64,000 nucleotides of DNA from Saprospiraceae bacterium (GCA_019638385.1 JAHBTW010000007.1:186001-250000); one strand, 5' to 3'; counted from the stretch's first letter, positions 26,436-36,116 are shown. Notes: generated by a model from the sequence alone, not told the origin. Numbers and translations are program-made.

Positions 26436-28937
26436 TTATTTTTCGATGTCAAACTTGTACTGCACCCGCACAATGGCCGGCGCTTCGGTGACCGGGTCGG
26501 CGTAGTCGAGGAAAATATCTACGTCAATGGTCTCGGCGTAATCTTTTTCGCTGCTGTCGAACGTAACATGTAAAATGCCTTTTTCACCCGGTTTAATGGG
26601 TTTGTCGGGCCATTCGACTTTGGTGCAATCGCAGGCGGAAACGAGCGTGATGACGATATCCGTTTGGCCGGCATTCACAAACTCATACGCATGGCTGCGT
26701 TGTTCACCTTTCTTCACCGTACCGAAATCCACCATTTTTTCTTTGAACTCCATTTTTGGCGCACCGGAGGGTTTGGGCGCAGGTACGGTATCGGAGGCCG
26801 GCTGAGTTTGTTTGTTCGGCGCAGCTTTGGTGCCCGGTTCTACTTTGCGCAGGCGGGTGCTCTTGATGATGATACTCGTCGGACCCTTTACGATTTTGAA
26901 CTCGGTGCGGCGATTGAGCGCGTGCGCGGCTTCTTTTTGCTCTTCGGTGCTCAGTTTGTCAATGTATTCCGGCGTCAAAACATCTCCCTCCTTGAGGAAG
27001 GGATTGAGGGTGGCCGCTTTGGCATTGACGGTTTTGGGCGCCGTTTCGCCGTAGCCTACTGCCTGTATTCGGTCACGCGACACGCCTTTGCGCATGAGCC
27101 AGCGGCGGGCCGATTCGGCGCGGCGTTGGGAAAGGTCTTTGTTGTAACCGTCGTTGCCCCGGTTGTCGGTGTGCGACCCTAGTTCGATAATCATATCCGG
27201 ATACTCCGTCATCAGCTCAAGAACCGTCTGGAGGTCGGGTTCCGCATCCGGTTTGATGATGTCTTTGTCAAAATCGTAGAGGATGTTTTCCAATACGATG
27301 GGGTTTTCGATGGTGATGGTGTCGTATTCAGCCACAGGCGGCGGCACCGGTTTGGGTTTGAGATAAAAGCGGTGCTCAAAGGTTTTGTTCTCCTTCAGCC
27401 CGCCGGTATTGATGGTGACGGAATCGGGGTAATACCCTTCTACATTGACGAGGATTTTGTACGGCATATCAAGCGTCAGCGGATAGTCGAAGCGGTTGCC
27501 GCGTTCGCTGGTGCGGCTGTCAATTTTGCCGGGCACGTCATTTTTCATTTCAATCAGTCCGACCGTAGCGCCGTTGAGTTGCTTTTTGGCTTCGTCGAAA
27601 ACGCCTACTACAAGGTTGGCGGAGATGCGCGCAATTTCAAAACCGTAGATGTCGTCGCAGCAAGTGCGGCTGCGCAGGGAGCGCCCGCCGGGGCGGTTGG
27701 AGGTAAGGAATCCTTTATAGCCCTCGGCATCCAGTGTCAAAGACTGATCGTCCACGCTGGTGTTGTAGCCTGCGCCCATATTGACGGGCGTGCTCCAGGA
27801 AGAACCGTCCCACACGGAGAAGAAAATATCGTAACCTCCGAATGTGGGATGGCCGTCGGAGCTAAAATAGAGCGTACCGTCGCGGAAGAAAGGCGTTTCC
27901 TCGTTGCCGGGCGTATTGATTTTGTCGCCGAGATTGACGGGGTTGCTATACTCGCCGTCGCCGGTGCGATTGGCGTAGTAGAGATCAAAACCGCCGAAAC
28001 CGCCGGGCATGTTGGAGGAGAAGTACAGCACTTCGCGGCCGAACAGTTCGCCCACTGCCGGGTGCAGCACCACATAATCGCCGTTGATGCCTTTCACTTC
28101 GTTGGCAGCGCCGTCTATGCCGGCAGCGTAGTATATTTTACCCTGACTGCGCACGGTGCCTTCCAATTCGGCGCGGGTGAGGTAAACGCGGTTATCTTTG
28201 TGCGAAAAACTGATATTGACGGTGTGGGCTTCGGGGCGGTTGATGCGGTCGTCTAATTCCTGAGGTTTTCCCCAGCCCCGGTCGCTTTTTTCAGCTTTGA
28301 ATACTCTGGCAAACCGGTCCGGGTTTTTGTCTTCGTCCACAACGACCTCTTTGGTATTGAACCCTACAAAGTAAAGGCTGCCGTCGGGGCCGTAAGCGGG
28401 GGAGTACTCGGAGTTCATGGTGTTGACCTCGCGGCCGGCATTTTCCAATTTCACCCCTTTGCCGATGGTGCCGTCGGAGTTGGCAATGCCGAGTTCAACC
28501 GCCATTTCGGCGCCGGATATTTCGTTTTGGATGAGGACGCGCAGCGAGTCGCCCGAAGTTTGTTCGAGTACTTTCTGGAATTCTGCGATGGCCTCTTCGT
28601 ACTTGCCGTTGAGTTTGAGCGAACGGGCGAGGAAGTAGCGTTTGCCGGCAAACTCGTCGGTTTTATCATTGCGAAGGATGCGGGTATAATAGCGCTCGGC
28701 CTTCACATAGTCGCGGACGAGATAATTGAGATCGCCCAGCAGCGGCAGGAAGGTTTTGTCTTCCCTTTCTTCGTAGGCTTCCTCAAATTTGAGAATGGCA
28801 TTGTAGTAATCCCTCCGTTCGAGGAGTTCGTGCGCCAGCGCCACGTTTTTTTCATAAGAAGATTTGCGGATGGGTTGCGCCCAGAGTTGGGCGGAGATCA
28901 GCGTACCAAAAGCTAAGAATAGAAGAAAGCGTTTCAT
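26436..28937 (-). CDS. PorE-like OmpA family protein with C-terminal DUF1573 domain
   Basis: An exported 833-residue envelope protein. The signal peptide ends at LWAQ. TPR-like repeats (about 25-145), PD40/WD40-like propeller repeats (about 170-430, e.g. DGTLYFSSDGHPTFGGYDIFF), a carboxypeptidase-regulatory-like domain (about 445-530), and an OmpA peptidoglycan-binding domain (about 555-690, with LGSHTDNRGNDGYNKDLSQRRAESARRWL) follow in order. This is the architecture of PorE of the type IX secretion system. An extra DUF1573 domain (about 728-833: FGTVKKGEQRSHAYEFVNAGQTDIVITLVSACDCT) closes the protein, which is not part of the classic PorE plan. It follows the PorP-like gene by 65 bases; the pair is likely co-transcribed. 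Confidence 0.9.
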   Translation of the reverse strand: MKRFLLFLAFGTLISAQLWAQPIRKSSYEKNVALAHELLERRDYYNAILKFEEAYEEREDKTFLPLLGDLNYLVRDYVKAERYYTRILRNDKTDEFAGKRYFLARSLKLNGKYEEAIAEFQKVLEQTSGDSLRVLIQNEISGAEMAVELGIANSDGTIGKGVKLENAGREVNTMNSEYSPAYGPDGSLYFVGFNTKEVVVDEDKNPDRFARVFKAEKSDRGWGKPQELDDRINRPEAHTVNISFSHKDNRVYLTRAELEGTVRSQGKIYYAAGIDGAANEVKGINGDYVVLHPAVGELFGREVLYFSSNMPGGFGGFDLYYANRTGDGEYSNPVNLGDKINTPGNEETPFFRDGTLYFSSDGHPTFGGYDIFFSVWDGSSWSTPVNMGAGYNTSVDDQSLTLDAEGYKGFLTSNRPGGRSLRSRTCCDDIYGFEIARISANLVVGVFDEAKKQLNGATVGLIEMKNDVPGKIDSRTSERGNRFDYPLTLDMPYKILVNVEGYYPDSVTINTGGLKENKTFEHRFYLKPKPVPPPVAEYDTITIENPIVLENILYDFDKDIIKPDAEPDLQTVLELMTEYPDMIIELGSHTDNRGNDGYNKDLSQRRAESARRWLMRKGVSRDRIQAVGYGETAPKTVNAKAATLNPFLKEGDVLTPEYIDKLSTEEQKEAAHALNRRTEFKIVKGPTSIIIKSTRLRKVEPGTKAAPNKQTQPASDTVPAPKPSGAPKMEFKEKMVDFGTVKKGEQRSHAYEFVNAGQTDIVITLVSACDCTKVEWPDKPIKPGEKGILHVTFDSSEKDYAETIDVDIFLDYADPVTEAPAIVRVQYKFDIEK

Positions 28938-29002
28938 ATAAAAGAACGGTTTGCTGTGAAAAGTAACGTTCAATGCCGGATGTTATGATATGGAGGTCTG
29001 TA

Positions 29003-30034
29003 TCAAAAACGCGGGCAAAAGATAACGGGTTTTACATCGGGCTTTTTATACATCTTAAGAATATACCAGGCAGAAACTTCAAACCCGCCCACGGTTTTGC
29101 TCACGGCAGCGAGAGAGGAGACGTTCATGTCGTAGCTTGCGGCCACCCGGAGGTCTTCATAATCCAAACCTACCAAAATCTGGAGCGCATCGCCGAGACG
29201 GTAGCCGGCCCCGAAATTGAGCCGCACGTCTTTTTTGAGTTCATATCCGGCCCAACCTTGTACCACGCCTTCAAATGCAGCGGCGGTTGACTGAATCATA
29301 AAGGTAGGGCTGAGGCTCATTTTGTCGCCCAGCGGGGTATGGAACTGCCCGTGGGCCGTAATGCGCACAGGGCGCCGGACGCCCGGGTCATCGCGGCCTG
29401 TTTGGTTGTGCATCGAATACCTCGGTGAATTGAGGTGCGCGCCGGCGATGCCGATCTCCAAAGAGCGGTCGCCGGGGAGCCGCGTGCGGAACAGCGCGCC
29501 GGCGTTGATGTCGGTGTAGCTCAGATTGGCGCGGATATTGGTCAAATCCGTTGACGTATTCGTAAAGCCCTGCGTGTTGATGTCGTAAGAGTCTTCAAAA
29601 CGAAGAAAAGAACTGCCCGTTTCCACCCGGCGCTGCACCCGTGCGCCTTGCAAGGCAAAGGTAAACACGGCGTTTTCTCCCAGGCCGGCATGATACGCCA
29701 GCGATAGCCCGGAAATCATGGTTTGCAAATAGAAACGGCCGGCCTCGTCGGTGACGTTCATCGCGCCCACGCCGATCCAGTCTCTCTTGCCGAAACCCTT
29801 GAGGATGGGCGCGTCAATATATACGCCCGGCGAAGTAAAAGAATTGGATACCACATTGGCCCATTGATCCCGATAAATACCTCCTATGCGAGCCGTGCCC
29901 TCATACGCGCCGGTGAGGGCGGGGTTGAGGGTGAGCGGCGACATGTTGAACAGCGTATAGTGGATATCTTGCGCTTCTACAGTGCTGATCCACAAGGTGC
30001 TGAGAATGAAAAGTGTGAGTCGAAAATGCTTCAT
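29003..30034 (-). CDS. PorP/SprF family type IX secretion membrane protein (second copy)
   Basis: A 343-residue outer-membrane protein. A signal peptide ends in EAQ, and the family start motif QDIHYTLFNMSPLTLNPALTGAYEG and YRDQW follow. The end shows SYDMNVSSLAAVSKTVGGFEVSAWYILK and a short tail ending in IFCPRF, closely parallel to the copy at 5815-6867 (YDVN ... GGFEFAMIYKIC). ATG 30034 was chosen for the signal peptide over the frame open to 30151. PorP and PorE interact in known type IX systems, so the neighbouring PorE-like gene supports a working pair, perhaps cargo-specific. Confidence 0.92.
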   Translation of the reverse strand: MKHFRLTLFILSTLWISTVEAQDIHYTLFNMSPLTLNPALTGAYEGTARIGGIYRDQWANVVSNSFTSPGVYIDAPILKGFGKRDWIGVGAMNVTDEAGRFYLQTMISGLSLAYHAGLGENAVFTFALQGARVQRRVETGSSFLRFEDSYDINTQGFTNTSTDLTNIRANLSYTDINAGALFRTRLPGDRSLEIGIAGAHLNSPRYSMHNQTGRDDPGVRRPVRITAHGQFHTPLGDKMSLSPTFMIQSTAAAFEGVVQGWAGYELKKDVRLNFGAGYRLGDALQILVGLDYEDLRVAASYDMNVSSLAAVSKTVGGFEVSAWYILKMYKKPDVKPVIFCPRF

Positions 30035-30119
30035 ACGAGTTTGGTTTGAACATCTTGAAGGCGAAATATAGAGCTTTTCCGAAACATACACCCATAGAAT
30101 TATATTTTGGGAAGCAGGA

Positions 30120-31118
30120 TTACACTTGCTCCGGCCTCGCCGCAGCAGCAATGGTCGCTGCCTCTATGTCGCGCATACAGCGAAAATGTCTTTCGGGGCA
30201 GGCATCGTAGCCTATTTTGGAGCAAGGGCGGCAGCGCAGCCCGGCCACTTCCATCGTCGTGTTTTTCTGAATGCCGGCGGGGTAGTAGGGCGTCATGCCG
30301 AATTGCGGGATGGTGCTGCCCCACACCGACACGATGTCTTTGCCCAATGCCGCAGCTATGTGCATCAGCCCGGTATCGTGGGCGATGACTTTGGCCGCCT
30401 GCTTCACCACGGCTGCCGATTGGTTGAGTTTCAATTTCCCGCAGGCATTAATTATATGAACGCCCGCCTGCGCCGCGATGCGCGCGCCCTGTTCCCGCTC
30501 ATCGGGGCCGCCGAGTAGTACCACCGGCGCCGCTATCAGCCGGCACACTTCGATGATGCGGTCTTCGGGCAGGCGTTTGGTGGCGTGCGCCGCGCCGGTC
30601 ACAAAAGCGATAAAAGGACCTCCGCCTTTCGGCAAATGCTCCTGCAAAAAGCGCTGCGCAGCCAGCTCGTCCTCCGGTGAAATGAAATAGTCTAAACCCA
30701 GGCCGTCATTCGTCACGCCGAGCGGTGCGGCGGCGGCGAGGTAGCGATCCACAATATGCGTCTGCGGCAGCCGGTTGATGCGAAAATTGACCAAGAGCCA
30801 CTTTTCCCAATTGAGTTTGTCGAAGCTGTGGGCCGGCACACCAAGCGCCCGTTTCACCTGCATGCTGCGGAGGTTGCGGTGCAGGTCCACCACCGTATCA
30901 AAACGTTCGGCGCGGAGTGCAGGCAGCGCCTCCCCGACCCTTTTTCGGATGGTGTGTACTTTGGCAATGTGAGGATTATGCTCCACCACGCTGCGGAAGT
31001 TTTCTTTGGTCAGAAAATGCACCTCCGCTCCCGATTGCTGCCGGATGCAACGAATGATCGGCGTGGTGAGTACGATGTCGCCGATGGAAGAGAAGCGGAT
31101 GAGGAGGATTTTTTGCAT
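30120..31118 (-). CDS. Glycosyltransferase family 9 (heptosyltransferase-like)
   Basis: A 332-residue GT9 enzyme that would add heptose or a related sugar to the lipopolysaccharide core on the cytoplasmic face of the inner membrane. Typical features are the opening KILLIRFSSIGDIVLTTPIIRCIR, a central GPFIAFVTGAAHATKRLP, VVLLGGPDEREQGARIAA, and the C-terminal HDTGLMHIAAALGKDIVSVWGST nucleotide-sugar-binding signature. Several cysteines cluster at the end (LRCRPCSKIGYDACPERHFRC), a common GT9 tail. ATG 31118 is preferred to TTG 31124. It is next to the restriction-modification pair, whose insertion probably separated it from former neighbours. Confidence 0.92.
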   Translation of the reverse strand: MQKILLIRFSSIGDIVLTTPIIRCIRQQSGAEVHFLTKENFRSVVEHNPHIAKVHTIRKRVGEALPALRAERFDTVVDLHRNLRSMQVKRALGVPAHSFDKLNWEKWLLVNFRINRLPQTHIVDRYLAAAAPLGVTNDGLGLDYFISPEDELAAQRFLQEHLPKGGGPFIAFVTGAAHATKRLPEDRIIEVCRLIAAPVVLLGGPDEREQGARIAAQAGVHIINACGKLKLNQSAAVVKQAAKVIAHDTGLMHIAAALGKDIVSVWGSTIPQFGMTPYYPAGIQKNTTMEVAGLRCRPCSKIGYDACPERHFRCMRDIEAATIAAAARPEQV

Positions 31119-31181
31119 GGACAAAAGGGAGGATGATCGGTCAGATTGCTTCGAACGAGGCGCCTGGATAAGGTCCCGGAG

Positions 31182-32321
31182 CTAAAACATTTTCATTTGT
31201 TCTCCTGCTTCATGAGTCACCTCGCTTCGTCCATCCAACACCTCTAATGCTTGTCTTATTTTTCGGGCAACCCTCTTTGCGAAGATAACGGGTACGGCAT
31301 TTCCAATTTGAAGTTGCAGTTCTCTTTTGTTGTTGCCACAGAAAACCCATTCATCAGGAAATGTTTGAATACGAGCGTATTCCCTTGCAGTAAAGGCTCT
31401 AATCTTACTGGCCGTGATTCTCCATAGTTTCGCCGTCGAATCAGGGTTCCTGACAAACATAGCACCGTTTCTATCCTTGTCAATTCTTTCTGCAGTTACA
31501 TTACCCATTGCCCATCCCCATACAGTTGCTGTATCAATAGCGGGGAAGGGTATCTCAAAATCTCTCAACGGGTTTCCATCAGAAGCTGTTCGGCTTAATC
31601 GAACCGGAATTGCAGGTTTGGAATCATCAAAATCCTCTCCGGTTTCGGTGTGAGCATAGCTTTTGAATCCCCATTTGGGATTGTGGTTGGGCAGCCGAAT
31701 GGAGACATCCTGCCCCAAATCGAAAATAAAATCTCTGACAGCAGTATCGTTTTCGCGCTTCGGAAACCTAAAGTGTTTTAAAGAGTCTCCTTTGTAGGCC
31801 ACAAAAATAAACCTTCTTCTGGTTTGAGGCACTCCGTGTTCGGACACCCGAAAAAAGTCAAATTTTGTAGTATATCCTATTGCTGACAGTTCATCCGATA
31901 TTTGCTGTGCGAAGGGTTTACCGGTTACGGGATGCTTCATCGTTCTCAAATTTAGCACATTCTCCATAACGACTACTCTGGGACGCATTAGCCCGGCTAT
32001 TCGTATGACCTCCTGATACAAGGAATTGCGCTCGTCGTTTTCATCCCTGTTGCCTCCCAGTGAAAAACCCTGGCAAGGAAAACCCGCCAACAATACATCC
32101 AGTCCGCTTTTGAATGCCGGAGTGTATTCCCGAACATCACCATGCACCAAATCCCATCCGGGCCTGTTCGCCTTCAGGGTGTCCACCGCATAATCTAATA
32201 TTTCATTAGATTCTGTGTGGATAAAACCCGCCAACTCAAAACCCAAATCCAAGCCGCCTGCTCCCGCAAAAAGACCCAGAAATGTATAATTCGAGTTGTT
32301 ATCTTTCTGTATTGTGAACAT
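31182..32321 (-). CDS. DNA (cytosine-5-)-methyltransferase of a type II restriction-modification system
   Basis: A 379-residue C5-cytosine methyltransferase. Motif I is FAGAGGLDLGFELAGF (about 17-32), motif IV holds the catalytic Cys in FPCQGFSLGG (about 80-89), motif VI is ENV (about 119), motif VIII is QTRRRFIFVA, and motifs IX/X end with REYARIQTFPDEW and QIGNAVPVIFAKRVARKI. The recognition sequence lies in the variable region after motif VIII and cannot be read. It begins 1 base after the stop of the endonuclease gene. The two genes are visibly AT-richer than both flanks, which suggests transfer. Confidence 0.95.
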   Translation of the reverse strand: MFTIQKDNNSNYTFLGLFAGAGGLDLGFELAGFIHTESNEILDYAVDTLKANRPGWDLVHGDVREYTPAFKSGLDVLLAGFPCQGFSLGGNRDENDERNSLYQEVIRIAGLMRPRVVVMENVLNLRTMKHPVTGKPFAQQISDELSAIGYTTKFDFFRVSEHGVPQTRRRFIFVAYKGDSLKHFRFPKRENDTAVRDFIFDLGQDVSIRLPNHNPKWGFKSYAHTETGEDFDDSKPAIPVRLSRTASDGNPLRDFEIPFPAIDTATVWGWAMGNVTAERIDKDRNGAMFVRNPDSTAKLWRITASKIRAFTAREYARIQTFPDEWVFCGNNKRELQLQIGNAVPVIFAKRVARKIRQALEVLDGRSEVTHEAGEQMKMF

Positions 32322-32322
32322 A

Positions 32323-33174
32323 TCAGGGTCGTTTTAGAGCAGGGATGAGCGGAATGGCGGCAGTTCTTTCTTTGGGAGAACGCTGTTTACACGCATCGAA
32401 AACATCGGTCAATGTTCTCAAGCCTCCTTCTGATGGAAGATTGTTTGCTGTTTCATCCTTCAAATAGTAATAGAAAGAATTGCCGTATTTATCCGTTCGG
32501 ATGATTTGTTCAGAAATATATGAGACATCGTTGGCTTTCTCAAAATCTGACTTTTTAGCGATTAAAATGTGTCGCAAATGAAAGGCTGAAATTTTTGAGT
32601 TTATCGGATTGGGATAAGTGTACATTTTTCGATGCCGAACGGAGCCTTCACCATAAGGGCCGTGAAAATATTCCGTATAGTTTGAGTATTTGGATTCTTT
32701 GTGTAGTTCAAAATCGTAGTTCAGGAAATCCCCATCAAGAAAAATAAGTGTCACTATATTTTTACTTTGTGAATCTAATAAAGCGAAAAGGTAAAAGCAT
32801 GGAACGATGATCGTCTCAACCCCTGATCTAATTAATGTTGATCCGCAAGGCAGACAACTATTATAATCAATTGTCAATCCTCTGGAATCGCTGCCGTTGG
32901 GTTTTTGTATTAGCTTTTTTATCTCTATGCCCACCATGGTACCCGTTTTGGGATCGCGGATAACCAAATCCGGTGTTGTTAAAGAGCCTGATTGAAAAAC
33001 CTCAAATACACCGGGTAAAGCTATTTTGATCGTTTCCCCAACCCAGTGATCAAATGGATCATCCTGAACAGTCCCAATAATGGATTTGGCTCTGATGTCA
33101 ATAGGGATTACACCCTCTTCCGCTCTGGAGATGAACTCCCTGTAAATACTCAATACAATTTCCAATGCAGTCAT
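32323..33174 (-). CDS. Type II restriction endonuclease, PD-(D/E)XK fold
   Basis: A 283-residue predicted nuclease with no named family recognised. A PD-(D/E)XK catalytic core is visible: PD at residue 68-69 (TTPDLVIRDP), then GIEIKKL with Glu84 and Lys86. Its pairing with a C5 methyltransferase one base downstream makes it the cognate endonuclease. Start: an open frame reaches TTG 33249, but that TTG is the -33 element of a good promoter whose -7 lies at 33226-33219, so transcription begins inside the longer frame; ATG 33174 (MTALEIVLSIY) is used. Low GC and AT-rich codons mark both genes as likely acquired. Confidence 0.8.
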   Translation of the reverse strand: MTALEIVLSIYREFISRAEEGVIPIDIRAKSIIGTVQDDPFDHWVGETIKIALPGVFEVFQSGSLTTPDLVIRDPKTGTMVGIEIKKLIQKPNGSDSRGLTIDYNSCLPCGSTLIRSGVETIIVPCFYLFALLDSQSKNIVTLIFLDGDFLNYDFELHKESKYSNYTEYFHGPYGEGSVRHRKMYTYPNPINSKISAFHLRHILIAKKSDFEKANDVSYISEQIIRTDKYGNSFYYYLKDETANNLPSEGGLRTLTDVFDACKQRSPKERTAAIPLIPALKRP

Positions 33175-33218
33175 TGATGGCGTGCTTATAGAATTCAAAA
33201 CCGTGATATCCGTTTCTG

Positions 33219-33249
33219 CAAAGTTATATTCTACTATCCGGCTGTACAA
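33219..33249 (-). promoter_or_regulatory. Promoter of the restriction-modification pair
   Basis: On the minus strand TTG (33249-33247), a 20-base spacer and TAACTTTG (33226-33219) form a full -33/-7 promoter. It sits just 3' of carB, so the pair has its own transcription. Confidence 0.6.
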
Positions 33250-33260
33250 ACGGTTTTCAT

Positions 33261-36098
33261 CTACCTGGTCAAATACATATTCCGCTTGCTGTCCAATTCC
33301 CGGAAGAACGGGTCGGACAAGTCGCGGATGAAGCGGATGGCCTCTCCGGTGGATTTCATCTCCGGGCCGAGGCTTTTGTCCACATTCGGGAATTTCTCAA
33401 AAGAGAATACCGGCACTTTGATGGCGAAGCCGCTGGGCTGCGGCTGTAAGTTGAAGTCGCGGAGTTTTTTGGCGCCAAGCATCACCTGGGTAGCTATTTG
33501 CAGATAAGGCACTTTGTATGCTTTGGCAATGAACGGCGTGGTACGCGAGGCCCGCGGATTGGCTTCGATGACATATACCCGGTCGGGTTCGGCGGGGTCT
33601 TTGGAGGTTTTGATGGCAAATTGCACATTGAGCAAGCCCTTTATGTTGAGGGCTTTCGCCAATTTTTCGGTGTATTCCACCATCGTGGCCACGGCCTGTA
33701 CCGAGAGGCTATAGGTGGGCAGTACGGCCGAGCTGTCGCCGGAGTGAATACCGGCCGGCTCAATGTGCTCCATGATTCCCATGATGTGTACGTCTTCTCC
33801 GTCGCAGATGCAGTCTATCTCGGCTTCTTTGGCGCGGTCTAAGAACTGGTCAATGAGCACGCGGTTGTCGGGCAGGTGTTTGAAAAGATTAAGGACGTGG
33901 CGTTCCAGCTCGGCGTCGTTGATGACGATGCGCATGTTTTGGCCGCCGAGCACATAAGAGGGCCGCACCAACACGGGGTACGACACTTCGTTGGCAATTC
34001 GGATGGCCTCGTCGGTGTCCACTGCCACGCCGTAACGCGGGTACGGGATATCGAGTTCGTGCAGCAGGTTGGAAAAAGCGCCCCGGTCTTCAGCCAGGTC
34101 CATATCGTGATAAGAGGTGCCGATGATGGGAATGCCTTTTTTGTAAAAGGTTTCGGCGAGTTTGAGGGCAGTTTGGCCGCCGAGCTGCACGATGATGCCG
34201 TCGGGTTTTTCGAGATTCAAAATTTCTTCAATGTGCTCCCAATACACCGGCTCGAAGTACAGCTTGTCGGCGATGTCGAAATCGGTAGAAACGGTTTCCG
34301 GGTTGCAATTCACCATAATGGCCTCATAGCCGAGTTCTTTGATGGCCATCAGCCCGTGTACGCAGCAGTAGTCGAACTCGATGCCCTGCCCGATGCGATT
34401 GGGGCCGGAACCGAGCACAATAATTTTTTTGCGATCGGAAGGGATGCTTTCGTTTTCGTGGTCGAAGGTGGAGTAGAAATAAGGCGTTTGGGCTTCAAAT
34501 TCCGCAGCGCAGGTATCCACCATTTTAAAAGTGCGCCGGATGCCGAGTTCGATGCGCCGTTTGAACACCTCCTCCTCTTTGATGCGGAGCAGCCAGGCGA
34601 TTTGCGCATCGGAGTAGCCCGCCTCCTTGAGTTCGCGGAAAAAATCTTCGGGGATGTCTTCCGCCACGTTGAAGCGCAACAGGCGCTCCTCCATTTTCAC
34701 CAATCGCTTGATTTCGCGAATGAACCAGGGGTCAATTTTGGTGAGTTTCTGAATGGTTTTTTCCGGCACGCCGAGGCGCAGCGCATCTTTGAGGCGGAAG
34801 ATGCGATCGTCGCTCACCTGCTCCAATCGCTCCAACACATCGGAGGTGCGAATCCATTCTTTCATATCGGCGCCGAGGCCGGTGCGGTTGTTTTCCAACG
34901 ATTGACAAGCCTTCTGGAGCGCTTCCAGAAAATTGCGCCCGATGGCCATGACCTCGCCCACCGATTTCATTTGCAGGCCGAGACGGTGATCGGCGCCGGG
35001 AAACTTGTCGAAATTCCAGCGCGGCATTTTTACGATCACATAATCGAGCGTAGGCTCAAAGTAGGCCGAAGTATTTTTGGTAATCTGGTTGTTGAGTTCG
35101 TCTAAGCGGTAGCCGAGCGCGAGCTTGGCCGATATTTTGGCAATCGGGTAACCGGTGGCCTTGCTGGCCAATGCAGAGGAACGCGACACGCGGGGGTTGA
35201 TCTCAATGACGATCATCTCCTCCGTTTCGGGGTCCACGGCAAACTGTATGTTGCAGCCGCCGGCGAAATTGCCGAGCGAGCGCATGGCCAGTATGGCCTG
35301 GTTGCGCATGATCTGGTAGGTAGTATCGGCGAGGGTCATGGCCGGCGCCACGGTGATGCTATCGCCCGTGTGGATGCCCATGGGGTCGAAGTTTTCTACC
35401 ACACATATAATGACCACATTGTCGGCGTCATCGCGCAAGAGTTCCAATTCAAATTCTTTCCAACCGAGCAATGCTTTGTCTATCAACACTTCATGGGTGG
35501 GCGACATCTCCAGACCCCGGCGGAGCGCGGCGTCAAACTCATCGGCATTGTGTACAAATGCAGCGCCGGTGCCGCCCAGAGTGTAAGAGGGGCGGATGAC
35601 GAGCGGATAGCCGATTTTCTGTGCGGCTTCTTTGCCTTCCAAAAAGGAATTGGCAATAAAAGAGGGCGCCACCTGAAGCCCGATGTTAATGATGTGCTGG
35701 CGAAACAACTCGCGGTTTTCGGTCAGATCAATGGCATGCACGTCCACGCCGATCATGCGCACGTTGTACTTTTCCCACACGCCGAGTTTGTCGGCTTCAA
35801 TAGCGAGGTTGAGCGCCGTTTGCCCGCCCATCGTGGCCAGTACCGCGTCTATTTGTCGCTCTTCCAATATTTGTATGATGCTCTCTATCGTGAGCGGCAG
35901 GAGGTATATATGGTCGGCGGTGACCGGGTCGGTCATGATGGTGGCCGGGTTGGAATTGATAAGCGTCACTTCAATGCCTTCCTCTCTCAGAGAGCGCGAT
36001 GCCTGCGAGCCGGAGTAATCAAATTCGCAAGCCTGCCCGATGATGATGGGGCCGCTGCCGATGATGAGCACTGAACGAATGGATGTGTCTTTGGGCAT
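33261..36098 (-). CDS. carB: Carbamoyl-phosphate synthase large subunit
   Basis: This cytoplasmic enzyme joins bicarbonate, ammonia and two ATP to carbamoyl phosphate for pyrimidine and arginine synthesis; glutamine-derived ammonia comes from CarA, not found in the window. The 945-residue protein has two homologous ATP-grasp halves: IRSVLIIGSGPIIIGQACEFDYSGSQA at the start and IIVLGSGPNRIGQGIEFDYCCVHG near residue 560. It ends soon after the second ATP-grasp (SFEKFPNVDKSLGPEMKSTGEAI), so the ~130-residue MGS-like regulatory domain of E. coli CarB (1073 residues) is absent, as I recall for other Bacteroidota. ATG 36098 follows a good promoter. Confidence 0.96.
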   Translation of the reverse strand: MPKDTSIRSVLIIGSGPIIIGQACEFDYSGSQASRSLREEGIEVTLINSNPATIMTDPVTADHIYLLPLTIESIIQILEERQIDAVLATMGGQTALNLAIEADKLGVWEKYNVRMIGVDVHAIDLTENRELFRQHIINIGLQVAPSFIANSFLEGKEAAQKIGYPLVIRPSYTLGGTGAAFVHNADEFDAALRRGLEMSPTHEVLIDKALLGWKEFELELLRDDADNVVIICVVENFDPMGIHTGDSITVAPAMTLADTTYQIMRNQAILAMRSLGNFAGGCNIQFAVDPETEEMIVIEINPRVSRSSALASKATGYPIAKISAKLALGYRLDELNNQITKNTSAYFEPTLDYVIVKMPRWNFDKFPGADHRLGLQMKSVGEVMAIGRNFLEALQKACQSLENNRTGLGADMKEWIRTSDVLERLEQVSDDRIFRLKDALRLGVPEKTIQKLTKIDPWFIREIKRLVKMEERLLRFNVAEDIPEDFFRELKEAGYSDAQIAWLLRIKEEEVFKRRIELGIRRTFKMVDTCAAEFEAQTPYFYSTFDHENESIPSDRKKIIVLGSGPNRIGQGIEFDYCCVHGLMAIKELGYEAIMVNCNPETVSTDFDIADKLYFEPVYWEHIEEILNLEKPDGIIVQLGGQTALKLAETFYKKGIPIIGTSYHDMDLAEDRGAFSNLLHELDIPYPRYGVAVDTDEAIRIANEVSYPVLVRPSYVLGGQNMRIVINDAELERHVLNLFKHLPDNRVLIDQFLDRAKEAEIDCICDGEDVHIMGIMEHIEPAGIHSGDSSAVLPTYSLSVQAVATMVEYTEKLAKALNIKGLLNVQFAIKTSKDPAEPDRVYVIEANPRASRTTPFIAKAYKVPYLQIATQVMLGAKKLRDFNLQPQPSGFAIKVPVFSFEKFPNVDKSLGPEMKSTGEAIRFIRDLSDPFFRELDSKRNMYLTR

Positions 36099-36108
36099 TT
36101 TTTTGCGG

Positions 36109-36116
36109 CAAAGATA
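36109..36116 (-). promoter_or_regulatory. -7 promoter element for carB
   Basis: TATCTTTG on the minus strand lies 10 bases before ATG 36098. It supports this start over the frame open to 36275. Confidence 0.5.

Noticed and set aside
33175..33249. A longer endonuclease start at TTG 33249
   Set aside because: The TTG is the -33 element of a promoter whose -7 lies at 33226-33219, so transcription would begin inside the extension.
33876..35105. A 409-codon plus-strand open frame
   Set aside because: It lies wholly within carB on the other strand, whose two-ATP-grasp protein is conserved and certain; the open frame is a codon-bias shadow.
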